Counted from the first letter of the stretch, positions 24,584 through 34,580 are shown. The stretch: DNA of 64,000 bases from Thiohalophilus sp046483665 (GCF_046483665.1 NZ_JAWOCR010000021.1:1-64000); one strand, 5' to 3'. A program made the numbers and translations. The notes: a model not told the origin generated them from the letters alone.

Positions 24584-25429
24584 TTAATCTTCGAGCTGGC
24601 TCATAAAGAGTTTGGGGTCGACCTTGAACTGATTGAGAAAGACAGCCCAGTGCAGATGGGGGCCGCTGACCCGGCCGGTCATACCGACCTCGCCCAGTTG
24701 CTGGCTCTGGTTGATATGCTGGCCTTCCTCGACATCAATTTTATCCAGGTGGCAATACATGGTGACCAGCCCCTGGCCGTGGTCGATGAAGACGGTATTA
24801 CCGGTAAAAAAGTAATCGCCCGTGCGAATCACCGTGCCGCTGGCCGGCGCGACTATGGGCGTGCCCACCGGGGCGGCGATATCCAGACCGGTATGGCGGC
24901 GAATGCGATCCTGATTGTTGTAAATGCGCTTGAGACCGAAGGGGCTACTGAAGCGACCTTCCACCGGGGTAATGAAAGCCGTATCAATATGCTCGCGTTC
25001 GCTCCAACTGTGGATAGCGGCAACGATCTGTTTCTTTTCCCGATAATGGCGTTCGATGTCTTCTTTGGTGGGGGATACCATGCGCTGGTTGCTAATCGTG
25101 ATATGGGTGGTCTCATACTCCTTGTCCACAACACGAAATTCCTGGTTGAATTCGCGCTGACCGTTATCCACCTGGAGGCGATGAATGCCGGGTTTGGCAG
25201 ACAGGGGGATCCCCACCACGGCTTCCCAGCGCCGATTATTGGCGCGCACCATAACCTGTTTTTCAAGATACGTGACTGCCGGTTTCGGTTGTTCCAGAAC
25301 GCCCAACGGAATCACGGCTACACCGCCGGGAATTGTCTGGTGACGGGGCAACGTGGTGGCGCTAACACTGATGGTATAAAACAGGACAGCAACAACAAGG
25401 GCTAACAGACCCGGACTAGTTTTTTTCAT
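24584..25429 (-). CDS. M23-family (LytM-type) peptidoglycan endopeptidase
   Basis: A secreted zinc metalloprotease that probably cuts peptidoglycan cross-links. The start ATG 25429 (MKKTSPGLLALVVAVLFY) gives a clean signal peptide (cleavage near 24) and 281 residues; it overlaps the end of xseA by 14 bases. A beta-rich N-terminal half (residues 40-135) precedes the LytM domain. Zinc ligands are present: the HxxxD motif in RRHTGLDIAAP (near 186) and HLH in GPHLHWAVF (near 257), so it is predicted active rather than a degenerate NlpD-like activator. Coupling to xseA is retained in many gammaproteobacteria. Confidence 0.93.
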   Translation of the reverse strand: MKKTSPGLLALVVAVLFYTISVSATTLPRHQTIPGGVAVIPLGVLEQPKPAVTYLEKQVMVRANNRRWEAVVGIPLSAKPGIHRLQVDNGQREFNQEFRVVDKEYETTHITISNQRMVSPTKEDIERHYREKKQIVAAIHSWSEREHIDTAFITPVEGRFSSPFGLKRIYNNQDRIRRHTGLDIAAPVGTPIVAPASGTVIRTGDYFFTGNTVFIDHGQGLVTMYCHLDKIDVEEGQHINQSQQLGEVGMTGRVSGPHLHWAVFLNQFKVDPKLFMSQLED

Positions 25430-26771
25430 CTTCAATCCCATCGACAACAGCGGTAAAACGACCCCGGTGCAATCGGCCACGGATCCGGCCTTGCAACGTG
25501 ATCTGGTTAACATCCGTAATCACTTTATCTTCGATTTCTGTGCTGACAATAGCATATCCGCGACTCAGGGTGGCAAGCGGGCTGACGGTCTCCAGTGAAC
25601 GCGTCCGATACTGGAGGCGCCGGTTCGCGTCCTGTAACTGTCGTTGCATGGCCTGCTGCAGGTGGGTGACAAGTTGCCGGCAGTGAGCGTCGTGACGCTG
25701 CAGGGCATGGTGTGGATTGTATTGTTGTAATCGCTCGCGCAGGGTGTTGAGTTGCGACTGGCGATGTTGCAACTGATAACGCAAAGCATGGCTGCGGCGG
25801 ATATCCAGTTCGTCCAGTCGCTGGGCCACCGATTGCAGATAGCGTCGGGGGTGAGGCAGACGCCGTGCGAGCCAGTTCAGTTGTTGTTCGCGATAGCGCA
25901 GTAGTTGCTGCATCTCTCGGCTCAGACGCCGGGCCAGCCGGGCGAAGTTCTGTTGCCAGTCGTATTGATCAGGGCTGACCAGTTCCGCCGCGGCGGTGGG
26001 TGTGGGAGCCCGGACATCGGCGGCAAAGTCGGCAATGGTGATATCCACCTCATGGCCGACGCCGCTGACTACCGGAATCGGACAGTCATATATCGCCCGG
26101 GCTACGGTTTCCTCGTTGAAGGGCCACAAATCTTCCAGCGAGCCACCGCCGCGGGCCAGAATCAGCACATCACACTCGGCGCGTCGGGCGGCGGTGCGCA
26201 GGGCGGCAGTAATAGCCGGGGCGGCGTTTCCCCCCTGCACCGGCACCGGATAGATCACCACTGGCAGGCCGGGAAAGCGCCGCCGCAGGGTGGTGACAAT
26301 ATCGCGAATGGCCGCGCCGCTGGGGGAGGTGATCACCCCCAGACGTTGCGAGAAGCGGGGCAGGGGCTGTTTGTGTTCGGCCGCGAACAGACCCGCTGCT
26401 TCAAGTTTAACCTTGAGTTCGTCAAAAGCGCGGCGCAGGGCACCGTCTCCGGCCTCTTCCATGTGTTCGACGATCAGCTGATAGTCGCCGCGTGCCTCAT
26501 ACAGGCTGACCCGGGCGCGGACCCTCACCTGCAGGCCATTTTCCGGGCGGAATTTGAGCAGCAGGTTGCGACTACGGAACATAGCGCAGCGTACCTGGGC
26601 CGCCTCGTCCTTGAGGGAAAAATAGAGGTGGCCGGAGGCGGGTCGGGCCAGGTTGGAGAGCTCGGCCTCCAGCCAGATGGTCGGGAAGCCCGTTTCCAGC
26701 AGGGTGCGAATTTCACGGTTAAGTCGCGAGACGTTGTAGATATCGCGTTGCGCAGAGGTCAGTTCAGCCAT
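25416..26771 (-). CDS. xseA: Exodeoxyribonuclease VII large subunit
   Basis: XseA with XseB degrades single-stranded DNA from either end. The start at ATG 26771 (MAELTSAQRDIYNVSRLNREI) gives 451 residues, near the E. coli size of 456; upstream codons in frame are not needed. The OB-fold covers residues 1-110 (WLEAELSNLARPASGHLYFSLKD). The catalytic domain follows with ARGGGSLEDLWPFNEE near 225, GVGHEVDITIADFAAD near 260 and PTPTAAAELVSP near 277. A coiled-coil region and a C-terminal TLSRGYAIV segment complete it. xseB is not in this window. Confidence 0.96.
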   Translation of the reverse strand: MAELTSAQRDIYNVSRLNREIRTLLETGFPTIWLEAELSNLARPASGHLYFSLKDEAAQVRCAMFRSRNLLLKFRPENGLQVRVRARVSLYEARGDYQLIVEHMEEAGDGALRRAFDELKVKLEAAGLFAAEHKQPLPRFSQRLGVITSPSGAAIRDIVTTLRRRFPGLPVVIYPVPVQGGNAAPAITAALRTAARRAECDVLILARGGGSLEDLWPFNEETVARAIYDCPIPVVSGVGHEVDITIADFAADVRAPTPTAAAELVSPDQYDWQQNFARLARRLSREMQQLLRYREQQLNWLARRLPHPRRYLQSVAQRLDELDIRRSHALRYQLQHRQSQLNTLRERLQQYNPHHALQRHDAHCRQLVTHLQQAMQRQLQDANRRLQYRTRSLETVSPLATLSRGYAIVSTEIEDKVITDVNQITLQGRIRGRLHRGRFTAVVDGIEDEKN

Positions 26772-26812
26772 AGCGGGAGGATACCGCACAGGGGAGATTT
26801 TTGGCAGACAAT

Positions 26813-26842
26813 AAAAAAGGCCGGGCAAGCCCGGCCTTTTTT
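26813..26842 (-). terminator. Strong intrinsic terminator (bidirectional)
   Basis: Six A, then GGCCGGGC and GCCCGGCC separated by AA, then six T. It is perfectly symmetric. On the minus strand it ends transcription of the lipoprotein gene at 26862-27164 before xseA. Confidence 0.93.
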
Positions 26843-26861
26843 ACACAGCTTGTGTCGTCAT

Positions 26862-27164
26862 TCAGAAACGCGGACCGGCGTTCTGTTCTTCCCTGGCCTG
26901 AGCCTGGGCCAGTTCGCCTTGTTTGCGAGCTTCGGTGGCCAGGTCAACGGCTTTTTCATATTCGCCTTCTTTGGCGGCTTTTTCGGCAGCTTTGATGATT
27001 TTGCGGGTATCGCGCCACGTGTAATTCATGCTGGCTGCCTTGTTCAGTTCGGTTTTGGCGGCACTGATGGCGTTGTTGGCATCCTGCTGAGTCATGCTCG
27101 GACCGGTGGCACACGCGGCCAGAGACAGGGCTGCAGTCATCGCCAGAATTGCAATCTTTTTCAT
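26862..27164 (-). CDS. Small lipoprotein resembling SoxXA-binding protein
   Basis: The start ATG 27164 has a perfect GGAGGAG ribosome site; longer upstream codons are dismissed. The 100-residue product has lipobox LAAC (Cys 17). A helical domain follows with NAAISAAKTELNKAASMNYTWRDTRKIIKAAEKAAKEGEYEKAVDLATEARKQGELA in sequence (the WRDT and EYEKA core near 48-75). This pattern matches, from memory, SoxXA-binding (SoxK-like) proteins of sulfur oxidisers, which increase SoxXA activity. No other sox gene is in the window, so the function is unproven. Confidence 0.7.
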   Translation of the reverse strand: MKKIAILAMTAALSLAACATGPSMTQQDANNAISAAKTELNKAASMNYTWRDTRKIIKAAEKAAKEGEYEKAVDLATEARKQGELAQAQAREEQNAGPRF

Positions 27165-27357
27165 GGGCTCCTCCGATGGAATCACTTGTTTTGAGTTTAT
27201 GGGGTTTGTTATATACCAGTCCTTTCGAGGACCTTGATTCTTATTTAAGGTTGGCCGGAGCGACATATAGCCACCTCGCCATACTTGAAAGTCATTATGC
27301 GGCGTCAGAATCGAGATGGCAACCGCTGATTTTTGCTAGAATCAGCTATCGGCCGGA

Positions 27358-27386
27358 TTTACCGGTCCGGCAAAAGTCTTTATAAT
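27358..27386 (+). promoter_or_regulatory. guaB sigma-70 promoter
   Basis: TTTACC (27358-27363), a 17-base spacer and a perfect TATAAT (27381-27386) lie 31 bases before the guaB ATG. It is divergent from the lipoprotein gene. Confidence 0.65.
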
Positions 27387-27416
27387 TCGGCGATTTACCT
27401 CAACCGGGACCCCAAA

Positions 27417-28880
27417 ATGCTGCGAATTGCCCAAGAAGCTCTCACCTTTGATGATGTCCTGCTGTTGCCCGCCCACTCTGATGTCCTGCCCAAGGAGGTC
27501 TCTCTGACGACCCGCCTGACACGGGAGATCGAGCTGAATATCCCCCTGGTGGCGGCAGCCATGGACACCGTAACCGAGGCCCGGCTGGCCATCGCCATGG
27601 CTCAGGAAGGCGGTATCGGGATCGTGCACAAGAATATGGATCACCGGGCCCAGGCTGAACATGTCCGGCTGGTCAAAAAATTCGAGAGCGGAGTGATCAA
27701 GGACCCGACCACTGTCACGCCCGATACCACCATCCGCGATGTACTGGCACTGACCCGGGCACAGAATATCTCCGGGGTGCCGGTGGTCGAGCGAGGGGAG
27801 CTGGTCGGCATTGTTACCAGTCGGGATCTGCGTTTCGAGACTCATTATGAGCAGCCGGTATCCAGCATCATGACCCCCAAAAATGAGCTGGTGACAGTCA
27901 AGGAGGGTGCTCCCCGGGAGGAGATCCTCAATTTGCTGCACGAGCACCGGATCGAGAAGGTCCTGGTGATCAACGACGACTACGAGCTGCGTGGCCTGAT
28001 TACTGTCAAGGATATTCAGAAAGCCAGCGAATACCCCAATGCGTGTAAGGACGAATACGGGCAGTTGCGCGTCGGCGCAGCCGTCGGGGTCGGGGTCGGC
28101 ACCGAGGAACGGGTCGAGGCTCTGGTCGAGGCCGGGGTAGACGTGATCGTGGTGGATACGGCTCATGGTCATTCTCAGGGTGTGCTGGATCGGGTTACCT
28201 GGGTGAAAAAGCAGTTTCCCGGGGTTCAGGTGATTGGCGGTAACATTGCCACCGGTTCCGCGGCCCGGGCTCTGGTGGATGCCGGCGCTGACGGGGTTAA
28301 AGTCGGTATCGGCCCGGGGTCCATCTGCACCACCCGTATCGTGGCCGGGGTGGGCGTCCCGCAGATTACCGCGGTGGCCAATGTGGCCGAAGCGCTGGAC
28401 GGTACCGGCGTACCGTTGATTGCCGATGGCGGTATCCGCTATTCGGGGGACGTTGCCAAGGCGCTGGTGGCCGGTTCCTACAGCGTGATGCTCGGCTCCA
28501 TGTTTGCCGGCACCGAAGAATCGCCTGGTGACGTAGAGCTGTTTCAGGGACGCTCCTACAAATCCTATCGCGGGATGGGGTCCATCGGCGCCATGGGGAG
28601 CCGCCATGGTTCATCGGATCGCTATTTCCAGGAAGGCGGCGAAACCGACAAGCTTGTGCCTGAAGGCATCGAGGGCCGGGTCCCGTTTAAAGGTCCGTTG
28701 AGTCCGGTCATCCACCAGTTGCTGGGTGGGATTCGTGCGAGCATGGGCTATACCGGTTGCCGTAGCATCGACGAGATGCGCACCCGTCCCGAGTTCGTTC
28801 GGGTGACTGGCGCGGGGATGCGTGAAAGTCACGTACATGATGTGCAGATCACCAAGGAATCGCCCAACTACCGGGTTTGA
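27417..28880 (+). CDS. guaB: Inosine-5'-monophosphate dehydrogenase
   Basis: GuaB oxidises IMP to XMP, the first step of GMP synthesis. The start ATG 27417 (MLRIAQEALTFDDVLLLPAHSD) is favoured over upstream codons because it reproduces the family N-terminus. The length of 487 matches E. coli (488). Two CBS domains lie at about 95-205. The catalytic Cys loop GPGSICTTR is near 300 and the flap Arg-Tyr region is SSDRYFQEGGETDK near 398. guaA, usually the next gene, sits about 7.6 kb downstream here. Confidence 0.98.
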   Translation: MLRIAQEALTFDDVLLLPAHSDVLPKEVSLTTRLTREIELNIPLVAAAMDTVTEARLAIAMAQEGGIGIVHKNMDHRAQAEHVRLVKKFESGVIKDPTTVTPDTTIRDVLALTRAQNISGVPVVERGELVGIVTSRDLRFETHYEQPVSSIMTPKNELVTVKEGAPREEILNLLHEHRIEKVLVINDDYELRGLITVKDIQKASEYPNACKDEYGQLRVGAAVGVGVGTEERVEALVEAGVDVIVVDTAHGHSQGVLDRVTWVKKQFPGVQVIGGNIATGSAARALVDAGADGVKVGIGPGSICTTRIVAGVGVPQITAVANVAEALDGTGVPLIADGGIRYSGDVAKALVAGSYSVMLGSMFAGTEESPGDVELFQGRSYKSYRGMGSIGAMGSRHGSSDRYFQEGGETDKLVPEGIEGRVPFKGPLSPVIHQLLGGIRASMGYTGCRSIDEMRTRPEFVRVTGAGMRESHVHDVQITKESPNYRV

Positions 28881-29152
28881 GTCAACGCTGCCGGGTTTCG
28901 CTGTAGATCTGGCAGCTGTTCCATCCTTCTTTTTTTCTCCCCGAGTTTCAGTTACTAGCCAGACGCATCGGTCTGCAATGACTCGACACGCCTTGCCCAA
29001 AGTGTTTGAAGACAATTTCGTTGCCGGTTATCGTACTTTGAGGCTCGACGCGCACGGCTGTCGCTGGCAGGATTTTTTTTGTAGACTCGATAGATAATTC
29101 AATAGATTCCGCCGAGTACGACTTTGTCTTCAGAGGGCCTTCAGCCATTACT

Positions 29153-32100
29153 ATGTATAATTCTGTAACCACGACGCATGATATCGACCACCTGATCGAC
29201 ACAGTGGTGCAGCGGGCCCGCGACAGTTTTCCCGTCCGGGACCATGAGAACATTGAGCGATTTATTCGCCAGTATCTGGCCGGTGTATCCCGGGAAGATC
29301 TGTCCGAACGACAACTGGAGGACCTGTACGGTGCAGTGATCTCACACTGGAACCTGGCGCGTCGGCGTCGTTCGCAGCAGATATTGATCCGGGTGCAAAA
29401 TCCAAACGTTGAAGAGCATGGCTGGCAATCCACGCATACGGTGGTGGAAGTCATTCAGCAGGATATGCCATTTCTGGTCGACTCCATTCGTATGGCGTTG
29501 AACCGTTACGGACTGACAGTACATTTGATTGTTCATCCTGTAATGCGTATCGAGCGGGATGAACAAGGTCGTATCAATCAGGTTTTCGATGCATCTGATA
29601 TCGGTGATGAGACCTCGAATGAGGCCTGTATGTATTTTGAAGTCGATCGGCAGAGCGATCCGGAAATATTACAGGAATTACACAATGAGATTGAGCGGGT
29701 ACTTCAGGATATCAAGGTCTGCGTCAGGGATTGGCAGCCGATGCGGGAACAATTAAGAACTATCGTCGAGTCGATAAAGCAGACTCCACTCCCACTGAAT
29801 GAAGAGCAAATTGAGGAAGATATTGCGTTCTTGCAATGGCTGGATCAGGACCACTTTACCTTTATCGGTTATCGTGAATATGCGCTGGAACGGACAAAGG
29901 GTAAAGAATCTTTGAAAATTATTGCAGACTCCGGTCTGGGTATATTGAGCCGGAGTTCGGGAACTGAATATTCCAGAAGCTTCGATCAATTACAGCCGCA
30001 AGCCAGGCAAAAAGCCCATGATCCTGCATTATTGATACTGACCAAAAGTAATTCCAGAGCCACCATACATCGGCCCGGCTACCTCGACTATATCGGGATC
30101 AAGCGGTTCGATGATGCGGGAAAGGTGATCGGGGAGTCCCGCTTTCTGGGACTTTATACCTCCGCAGCATATATTCGCCGGGCGACGGATATCCCGATGC
30201 TGCGGCGCAAGGTGCAGTACGTTATGCGACGCTCCGGTTTTCGACCGCACAGCCATTCACAAAAGACGCTGCTGAATATCGTCGAGACTCTGCCGCGTGA
30301 TGAGCTGTTTCAGTGTACAGAGGACGAACTGTATGAGATAGCGCACACTATTCTGCAACTTCAGGAGCGCCAACGGGTACGGGTAATTATACGCCCCGAT
30401 GCCTATGGACGCTTTGTTTCCTGCCTGATTTACATTCCACGGGATCGCTTCAATACCGATATTCGGCTCAAGGTTCAGGGGGTTCTCGCTGATCTGTTCA
30501 ATGCGCAGGAGATGGATTTTACCGTCTGGCTGACAAACTCGGTACTGGCCCGGTTGCATTTGATACTGCATCTACCCCCGGGGAGGGTGCCTCAATATGA
30601 TATTGGCAAAATTGAAAAACAGATAGCGGCCACTATTCGCAGCTGGAAGGACGAACTGCATGCCGCGCTGATTCATGAATATGGCGAGGAACAGGGCAAT
30701 AGACTGTTGCAGGAGTATAACACTGCCTTTCCGGCATCTTATCAGGGAGACTACTCAGCAGAAATCGCGGTACTCGATATTTACAAGCTTGAAGCTCTGG
30801 CAGACGGGCCGGAACTGGGAATGAGGTTGTATCATCCGGTAGAGGCGCCGCCGGAGAAAATACGCTTCAAATTGTTTCACAAAAAAGAGCCGTTATCCCT
30901 CTCTTTACTGTTACCCGTCCTGGAAAACATGGGGCTCAAGGTGATTGATGAGCGTCCACATCGCCTGTATCCGGCCGGGCGATCCATGATCTGGCTGCAC
31001 GATGTCGGAATGGTATATGCGTATGAAGGGCAACTGGACACGGAGCAGGTCCGGAATATTTTCCAGGATGCCTTTGTCCGTATCTGGTATGGCGAGGTGG
31101 AAAACGATGGGTTAAATGCCCTGGTGTTGCGCGCCCGGCTTGACTGGCGTGAAGTTGTGGTGATTCGAAGCTGTGTCAAATATCTTAAACAGACCGGCTT
31201 CCCGTTCAGTCAGAACTATATGGAACAGGCGCTGGTCGAGCATCCCCGGATTGCCCGAATGCTGGTGGATCTGTTTCTGGCGCGCTTCGATCCCGATGAA
31301 CAGGCCCAGGCCAGCGAACGTAACGAGCATATCTGTGATGCGATTCAACGCTCGCTGGACGAGGTTCCGACACTCGATGCGGATAGGATATTGCGCCGCC
31401 TGTTTATCCTGATTCAGGCCATGCTGCGAACTAACTACTTTCAGACGATCAGCCAGCAGCTGCCTAAACCCTATCTGTCGTTCAAACTGGACCCCCACAA
31501 AGTCCCCGATCTGCCCAACCCTCAACCCCGGTTCGAGATATTCGTTTATTCACCACAAACCGAGGGAGTGCATCTGCGAGGGGGGCAAGTCGCGCGGGGT
31601 GGTATTCGCTGGTCCGATCGTCAGGAAGATTTTCGTACCGAGGTCTTTGGTCTGATGAAGGCCCAGATGGTGAAAAACGCCGTTATTATCCCGGTTGGTG
31701 CGAAGGGCGGTTTCATCGTGAAACAGAACCTGCGCGGTCTGGAACGCGATGAGCTAAACCGGGAGGTTGTCAGTTGTTACAAAACTTTTATTCGAGGCTT
31801 GCTGGATTTAACCGACAACCTGGTGGATGACAAACCGGTCCCGCCTCCCAGGGTGGTGTGCCATGATGACCCGGATCCCTATCTGGTAGTGGCGGCCGAC
31901 AAGGGAACCGCGTCTTTCTCGGATACTGCCAATGCCATTGCGCGGGAGTATAACTTCTGGCTGGATGATGCCTTTGCTTCCGGGGGCTCGACCGGTTACG
32001 ACCATAAAAAAATGGGCATTACCGCACGCGGTGCCTGGGAATCGGTCAAACGTCACTTTCGTCAAATCGGCAAGGATATTCACAAGGAGGACTTTACCGT

Positions 32101-34009
32101 CGCGGGTATCGGGGATATGGGCGGTGACGTCTTTGGCAACGGCATGTTGTTATCCCGTCATATCCGGCTGATAGCGGCCTTCAATCACAAGGAAATCTTT
32201 CTGGACCCCGAGCCGGACCCTGAAACCAGTTTCAGGGAACGCGAGCGCCTGTTCAATTTACCCCATTCCAACTGGTCCGATTATGATCCGGCACTCATCT
32301 CCAAAGGCGGAGGTGTTTATTCCCGCTCTGCAAAATCCATAACCCTGTCCGCACCGGTGAGAAGAGCACTGCAAGTGGACGCAGACTCACTGACACCTAA
32401 CCAACTAATTACGGCGATTCTCAAAGCACCGCTCGAACTACTCTGGAACGGGGGTATCGGGACATTCGTCAAGGCCAGCGATGAAACTCACGATGATGCC
32501 GATGATCGCCTGAACGATGCATTGCGGATTGATGCCGACGAGCTGCGTTGTCAGGTGATCGGGGAAGGCGGGAACCTGGGGTTCACGCAGCAAGCCCGCA
32601 TCGAATTTGCCCGACAAGGCGGCCGGATGAATACCGATTTTATTGACAATTCCGGCGGGGTCGATTGTTCCGATCACGAGGTCAACATCAAGATCCTGCT
32701 CAACAAGGCGATGGGTGAGGGGCGGCTTGACGAACCACAGAGAAATCAGCTTCTCGAAAGTATGACCGAGGATGTTGCCAGACTGGTTCTGATTAACAAT
32801 TATCAACAGAGCGAGGCACTTTCGCTCAGTGAATATCTCGCACCGACATTGCTGGATGAACATATCCGGCTGATGCGCACGATGGAGCGCAAGGAACTGT
32901 TACAACGCCGGACCTGGAGTTTGCCTGATGATGAAAATCTGTCAGCACGGCGCAGCACCGAACAGGGACTGAGTCGGCCTGAACTTGCTGTGTTGCAGGC
33001 GTTTAGCAAGATCGATCTCTATCAGGAGCTACTGGCTTCCGATGTGGTTGATGAAGCTTATCTGGTCAATGAACTGCCGATTTACTTCCCTGCGGCGATT
33101 GCCCGCGAATATCCCCAATATATGAACAACCACCCGTTACGCCGGGAAATTATTGCGACATTCATTGCCAATAGCATGATTAACCGGATGGGAATGGCGT
33201 TTGCATTTCGCCTGCACGATCATACCGGTGCCCCGATTTCCGAGATCGCCTGTGCCTATCTGGTAACCCGCAGAATCTTTGATTTACCCGGTTTGTGGCG
33301 AGAGCTCGCTTTACTCGATAACCGGGTCAAGGCTTCTGTCCAGATGGATATGTTAAGCACAATCCGCCGCCTCGCCAATCAGTCCACATTATGGTTGTTA
33401 CAAAATGTACCGCGTCCTCTGGATATAGGCGTCACCACCGAAAAGTATATGGACAGTGTGAGTTCCCTGATTGATACCTTGCCAGGTCAGGTTGTTGAGG
33501 AAGACAGTGAAGCGTTGGCAAAAGTGGCAGAGAATTATCAGGAACAGGGCGTTCCCGAATCCTTTGCCTGGACGGTGGCAGGACTTCCCTACCTGTTTCC
33601 GGCGCTCGATATGGTTGAAGTGACCTTGCAAACCGGACAAAGTCCGGTATTTGTTGCCCAGGTGTTCAATCGGCTGGGAGCGGAATTGGAGTTGCACTGG
33701 TTACGGGATCAGATTGATCGGTTATCCCGTAAAGAGCACTGGACACGTCTGGCGCGCTCCGCCCTGCGTGATGAGTTGTATCGCCTGCAGCGCCTGTTGA
33801 CGATAAACGTATTGGGTTCCGAGAATATAAACCTCGACGCGAAACGGTTGTTCGAAAACTGGCGAGAGTCTCATGATTCGGTGCTGGAACGCTACGATCG
33901 ACGTTTTGTGGAATTCAAATCGGCGCATGTGGATCTGGCTTTGCTCAACGTGGCGTTGAATGAACTGCAAAAGTTGATTCGTAATCTCGAAGAATCCGGG
34001 GAATCATGA
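29153..34009 (+). CDS. gdhB: NAD-specific glutamate dehydrogenase, large (GDH-180) type
   Basis: This enzyme oxidatively deaminates glutamate to 2-oxoglutarate with NAD. The 1618-residue size is typical of the 180-kDa class found in Pseudomonas and relatives. A long N-terminal regulatory region with ACT-like segments precedes the catalytic core (about 740-1230). That core includes GVHLRGGQVARGGIRWSDR, AKGGFIVK (with the catalytic Lys), GIGDMGGDVFGNGMLLS and VIGEGGNLGFTQQARIEFA. A helical C-terminal domain follows. Base use looks more AT-rich than in neighbouring core genes. An intrinsic terminator follows. Confidence 0.95.
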   Translation: MYNSVTTTHDIDHLIDTVVQRARDSFPVRDHENIERFIRQYLAGVSREDLSERQLEDLYGAVISHWNLARRRRSQQILIRVQNPNVEEHGWQSTHTVVEVIQQDMPFLVDSIRMALNRYGLTVHLIVHPVMRIERDEQGRINQVFDASDIGDETSNEACMYFEVDRQSDPEILQELHNEIERVLQDIKVCVRDWQPMREQLRTIVESIKQTPLPLNEEQIEEDIAFLQWLDQDHFTFIGYREYALERTKGKESLKIIADSGLGILSRSSGTEYSRSFDQLQPQARQKAHDPALLILTKSNSRATIHRPGYLDYIGIKRFDDAGKVIGESRFLGLYTSAAYIRRATDIPMLRRKVQYVMRRSGFRPHSHSQKTLLNIVETLPRDELFQCTEDELYEIAHTILQLQERQRVRVIIRPDAYGRFVSCLIYIPRDRFNTDIRLKVQGVLADLFNAQEMDFTVWLTNSVLARLHLILHLPPGRVPQYDIGKIEKQIAATIRSWKDELHAALIHEYGEEQGNRLLQEYNTAFPASYQGDYSAEIAVLDIYKLEALADGPELGMRLYHPVEAPPEKIRFKLFHKKEPLSLSLLLPVLENMGLKVIDERPHRLYPAGRSMIWLHDVGMVYAYEGQLDTEQVRNIFQDAFVRIWYGEVENDGLNALVLRARLDWREVVVIRSCVKYLKQTGFPFSQNYMEQALVEHPRIARMLVDLFLARFDPDEQAQASERNEHICDAIQRSLDEVPTLDADRILRRLFILIQAMLRTNYFQTISQQLPKPYLSFKLDPHKVPDLPNPQPRFEIFVYSPQTEGVHLRGGQVARGGIRWSDRQEDFRTEVFGLMKAQMVKNAVIIPVGAKGGFIVKQNLRGLERDELNREVVSCYKTFIRGLLDLTDNLVDDKPVPPPRVVCHDDPDPYLVVAADKGTASFSDTANAIAREYNFWLDDAFASGGSTGYDHKKMGITARGAWESVKRHFRQIGKDIHKEDFTVAGIGDMGGDVFGNGMLLSRHIRLIAAFNHKEIFLDPEPDPETSFRERERLFNLPHSNWSDYDPALISKGGGVYSRSAKSITLSAPVRRALQVDADSLTPNQLITAILKAPLELLWNGGIGTFVKASDETHDDADDRLNDALRIDADELRCQVIGEGGNLGFTQQARIEFARQGGRMNTDFIDNSGGVDCSDHEVNIKILLNKAMGEGRLDEPQRNQLLESMTEDVARLVLINNYQQSEALSLSEYLAPTLLDEHIRLMRTMERKELLQRRTWSLPDDENLSARRSTEQGLSRPELAVLQAFSKIDLYQELLASDVVDEAYLVNELPIYFPAAIAREYPQYMNNHPLRREIIATFIANSMINRMGMAFAFRLHDHTGAPISEIACAYLVTRRIFDLPGLWRELALLDNRVKASVQMDMLSTIRRLANQSTLWLLQNVPRPLDIGVTTEKYMDSVSSLIDTLPGQVVEEDSEALAKVAENYQEQGVPESFAWTVAGLPYLFPALDMVEVTLQTGQSPVFVAQVFNRLGAELELHWLRDQIDRLSRKEHWTRLARSALRDELYRLQRLLTINVLGSENINLDAKRLFENWRESHDSVLERYDRRFVEFKSAHVDLALLNVALNELQKLIRNLEESGES

Positions 34010-34051
34010 AAAGAGCTGCTTTCCTGCCATTCTGCAACCCATAACTTATAC

Positions 34052-34079
34052 AAAAGCCCGGCGTACAGTCGGGCTTTTT
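34052..34079 (+). terminator. Intrinsic terminator after gdhB
   Basis: AAAAGCCCG pairs with CGGGCTTTT across nine bases and is followed by T. It ends the gdhB transcript 43 bases after the stop. Confidence 0.88.
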
Positions 34080-34129
34080 ACAGGGCTTTATGCCGTTTAT
34101 GCCTCGGCTACCGAGGCGGCATAGTCGGT

Positions 34130-34576
34130 TTGTTGTTTCTTGTGCTGACCTGTTCCCTTGACCAGCGCACCGGAATAGCCAGGGCACCACTGAGTAAAGC
34201 CAGTGCCAGAGTTCCCTGGCTGATGTTACTTGGCAGACTTCTGGTGCTTTCGGAAAGAAATCGTGCTAATCAGTTCCAGGCCAGCCAGCTGGGTCAGGCT
34301 TTTGCCGGTATCGGGATTGAAAAACTGGACGTGGCGCTGGAGGTGGGCTCCACGGTCACGCTTGTCGAGATGCTGGGACGGGGCAAGCACGTCAGTTACC
34401 TGTCCCGCTTCGCCGTGAAGGATAAAGTGGCTGCCGACGATCTTTATCACCTCAAAGTCACCGGGTTCGGGATTCAGCGAAGCTTGTGGTTTGCCCGCAA
34501 TTGTTCACACCTGAATCACCCGGTGGCAGAGGCTTTTATCGGTATGTTGTTACACTCGCCGATTAGCTACGTTTGA
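34130..34576 (+). pseudogene. Remnant of a LysR-type transcriptional regulator (C-terminal half only)
   Basis: A frame of 148 codons whose last ~115 residues read like the effector-binding domain of a LysR regulator. Examples are FAGIGIEKLDVALEVGSTVTLVEMLGRGKHVSYLSRFAVKDKV and LKVTGFGIQRSLWFARN. There is no N-terminal helix-turn-helix: upstream lies the gdhB terminator and about 50 bases of unrelated sequence. It ends four bases from the fpr stop, tail to tail. In Pseudomonas a LysR protein (FinR) controls fpr, so this may be the debris of such a regulator. Translation into a stable protein is unlikely. Confidence 0.7.
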
Positions 34577-34580
34577 CGCT

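Noticed and set aside
24650..25405. A 251-codon rightward frame opposite the M23 peptidase gene
   Set aside because: It is the complement of a gene with intact zinc ligands and a signal peptide.
25905..27194. A 429-codon rightward frame opposite xseA
   Set aside because: It is an antisense shadow of xseA and the lipoprotein gene, whose motifs are clear; the composition is Gly/Gln/His-rich without family motifs.
27342..28607. A 421-codon leftward frame opposite guaB
   Set aside because: Antisense to a fully conserved IMP dehydrogenase; no domain is recognisable.
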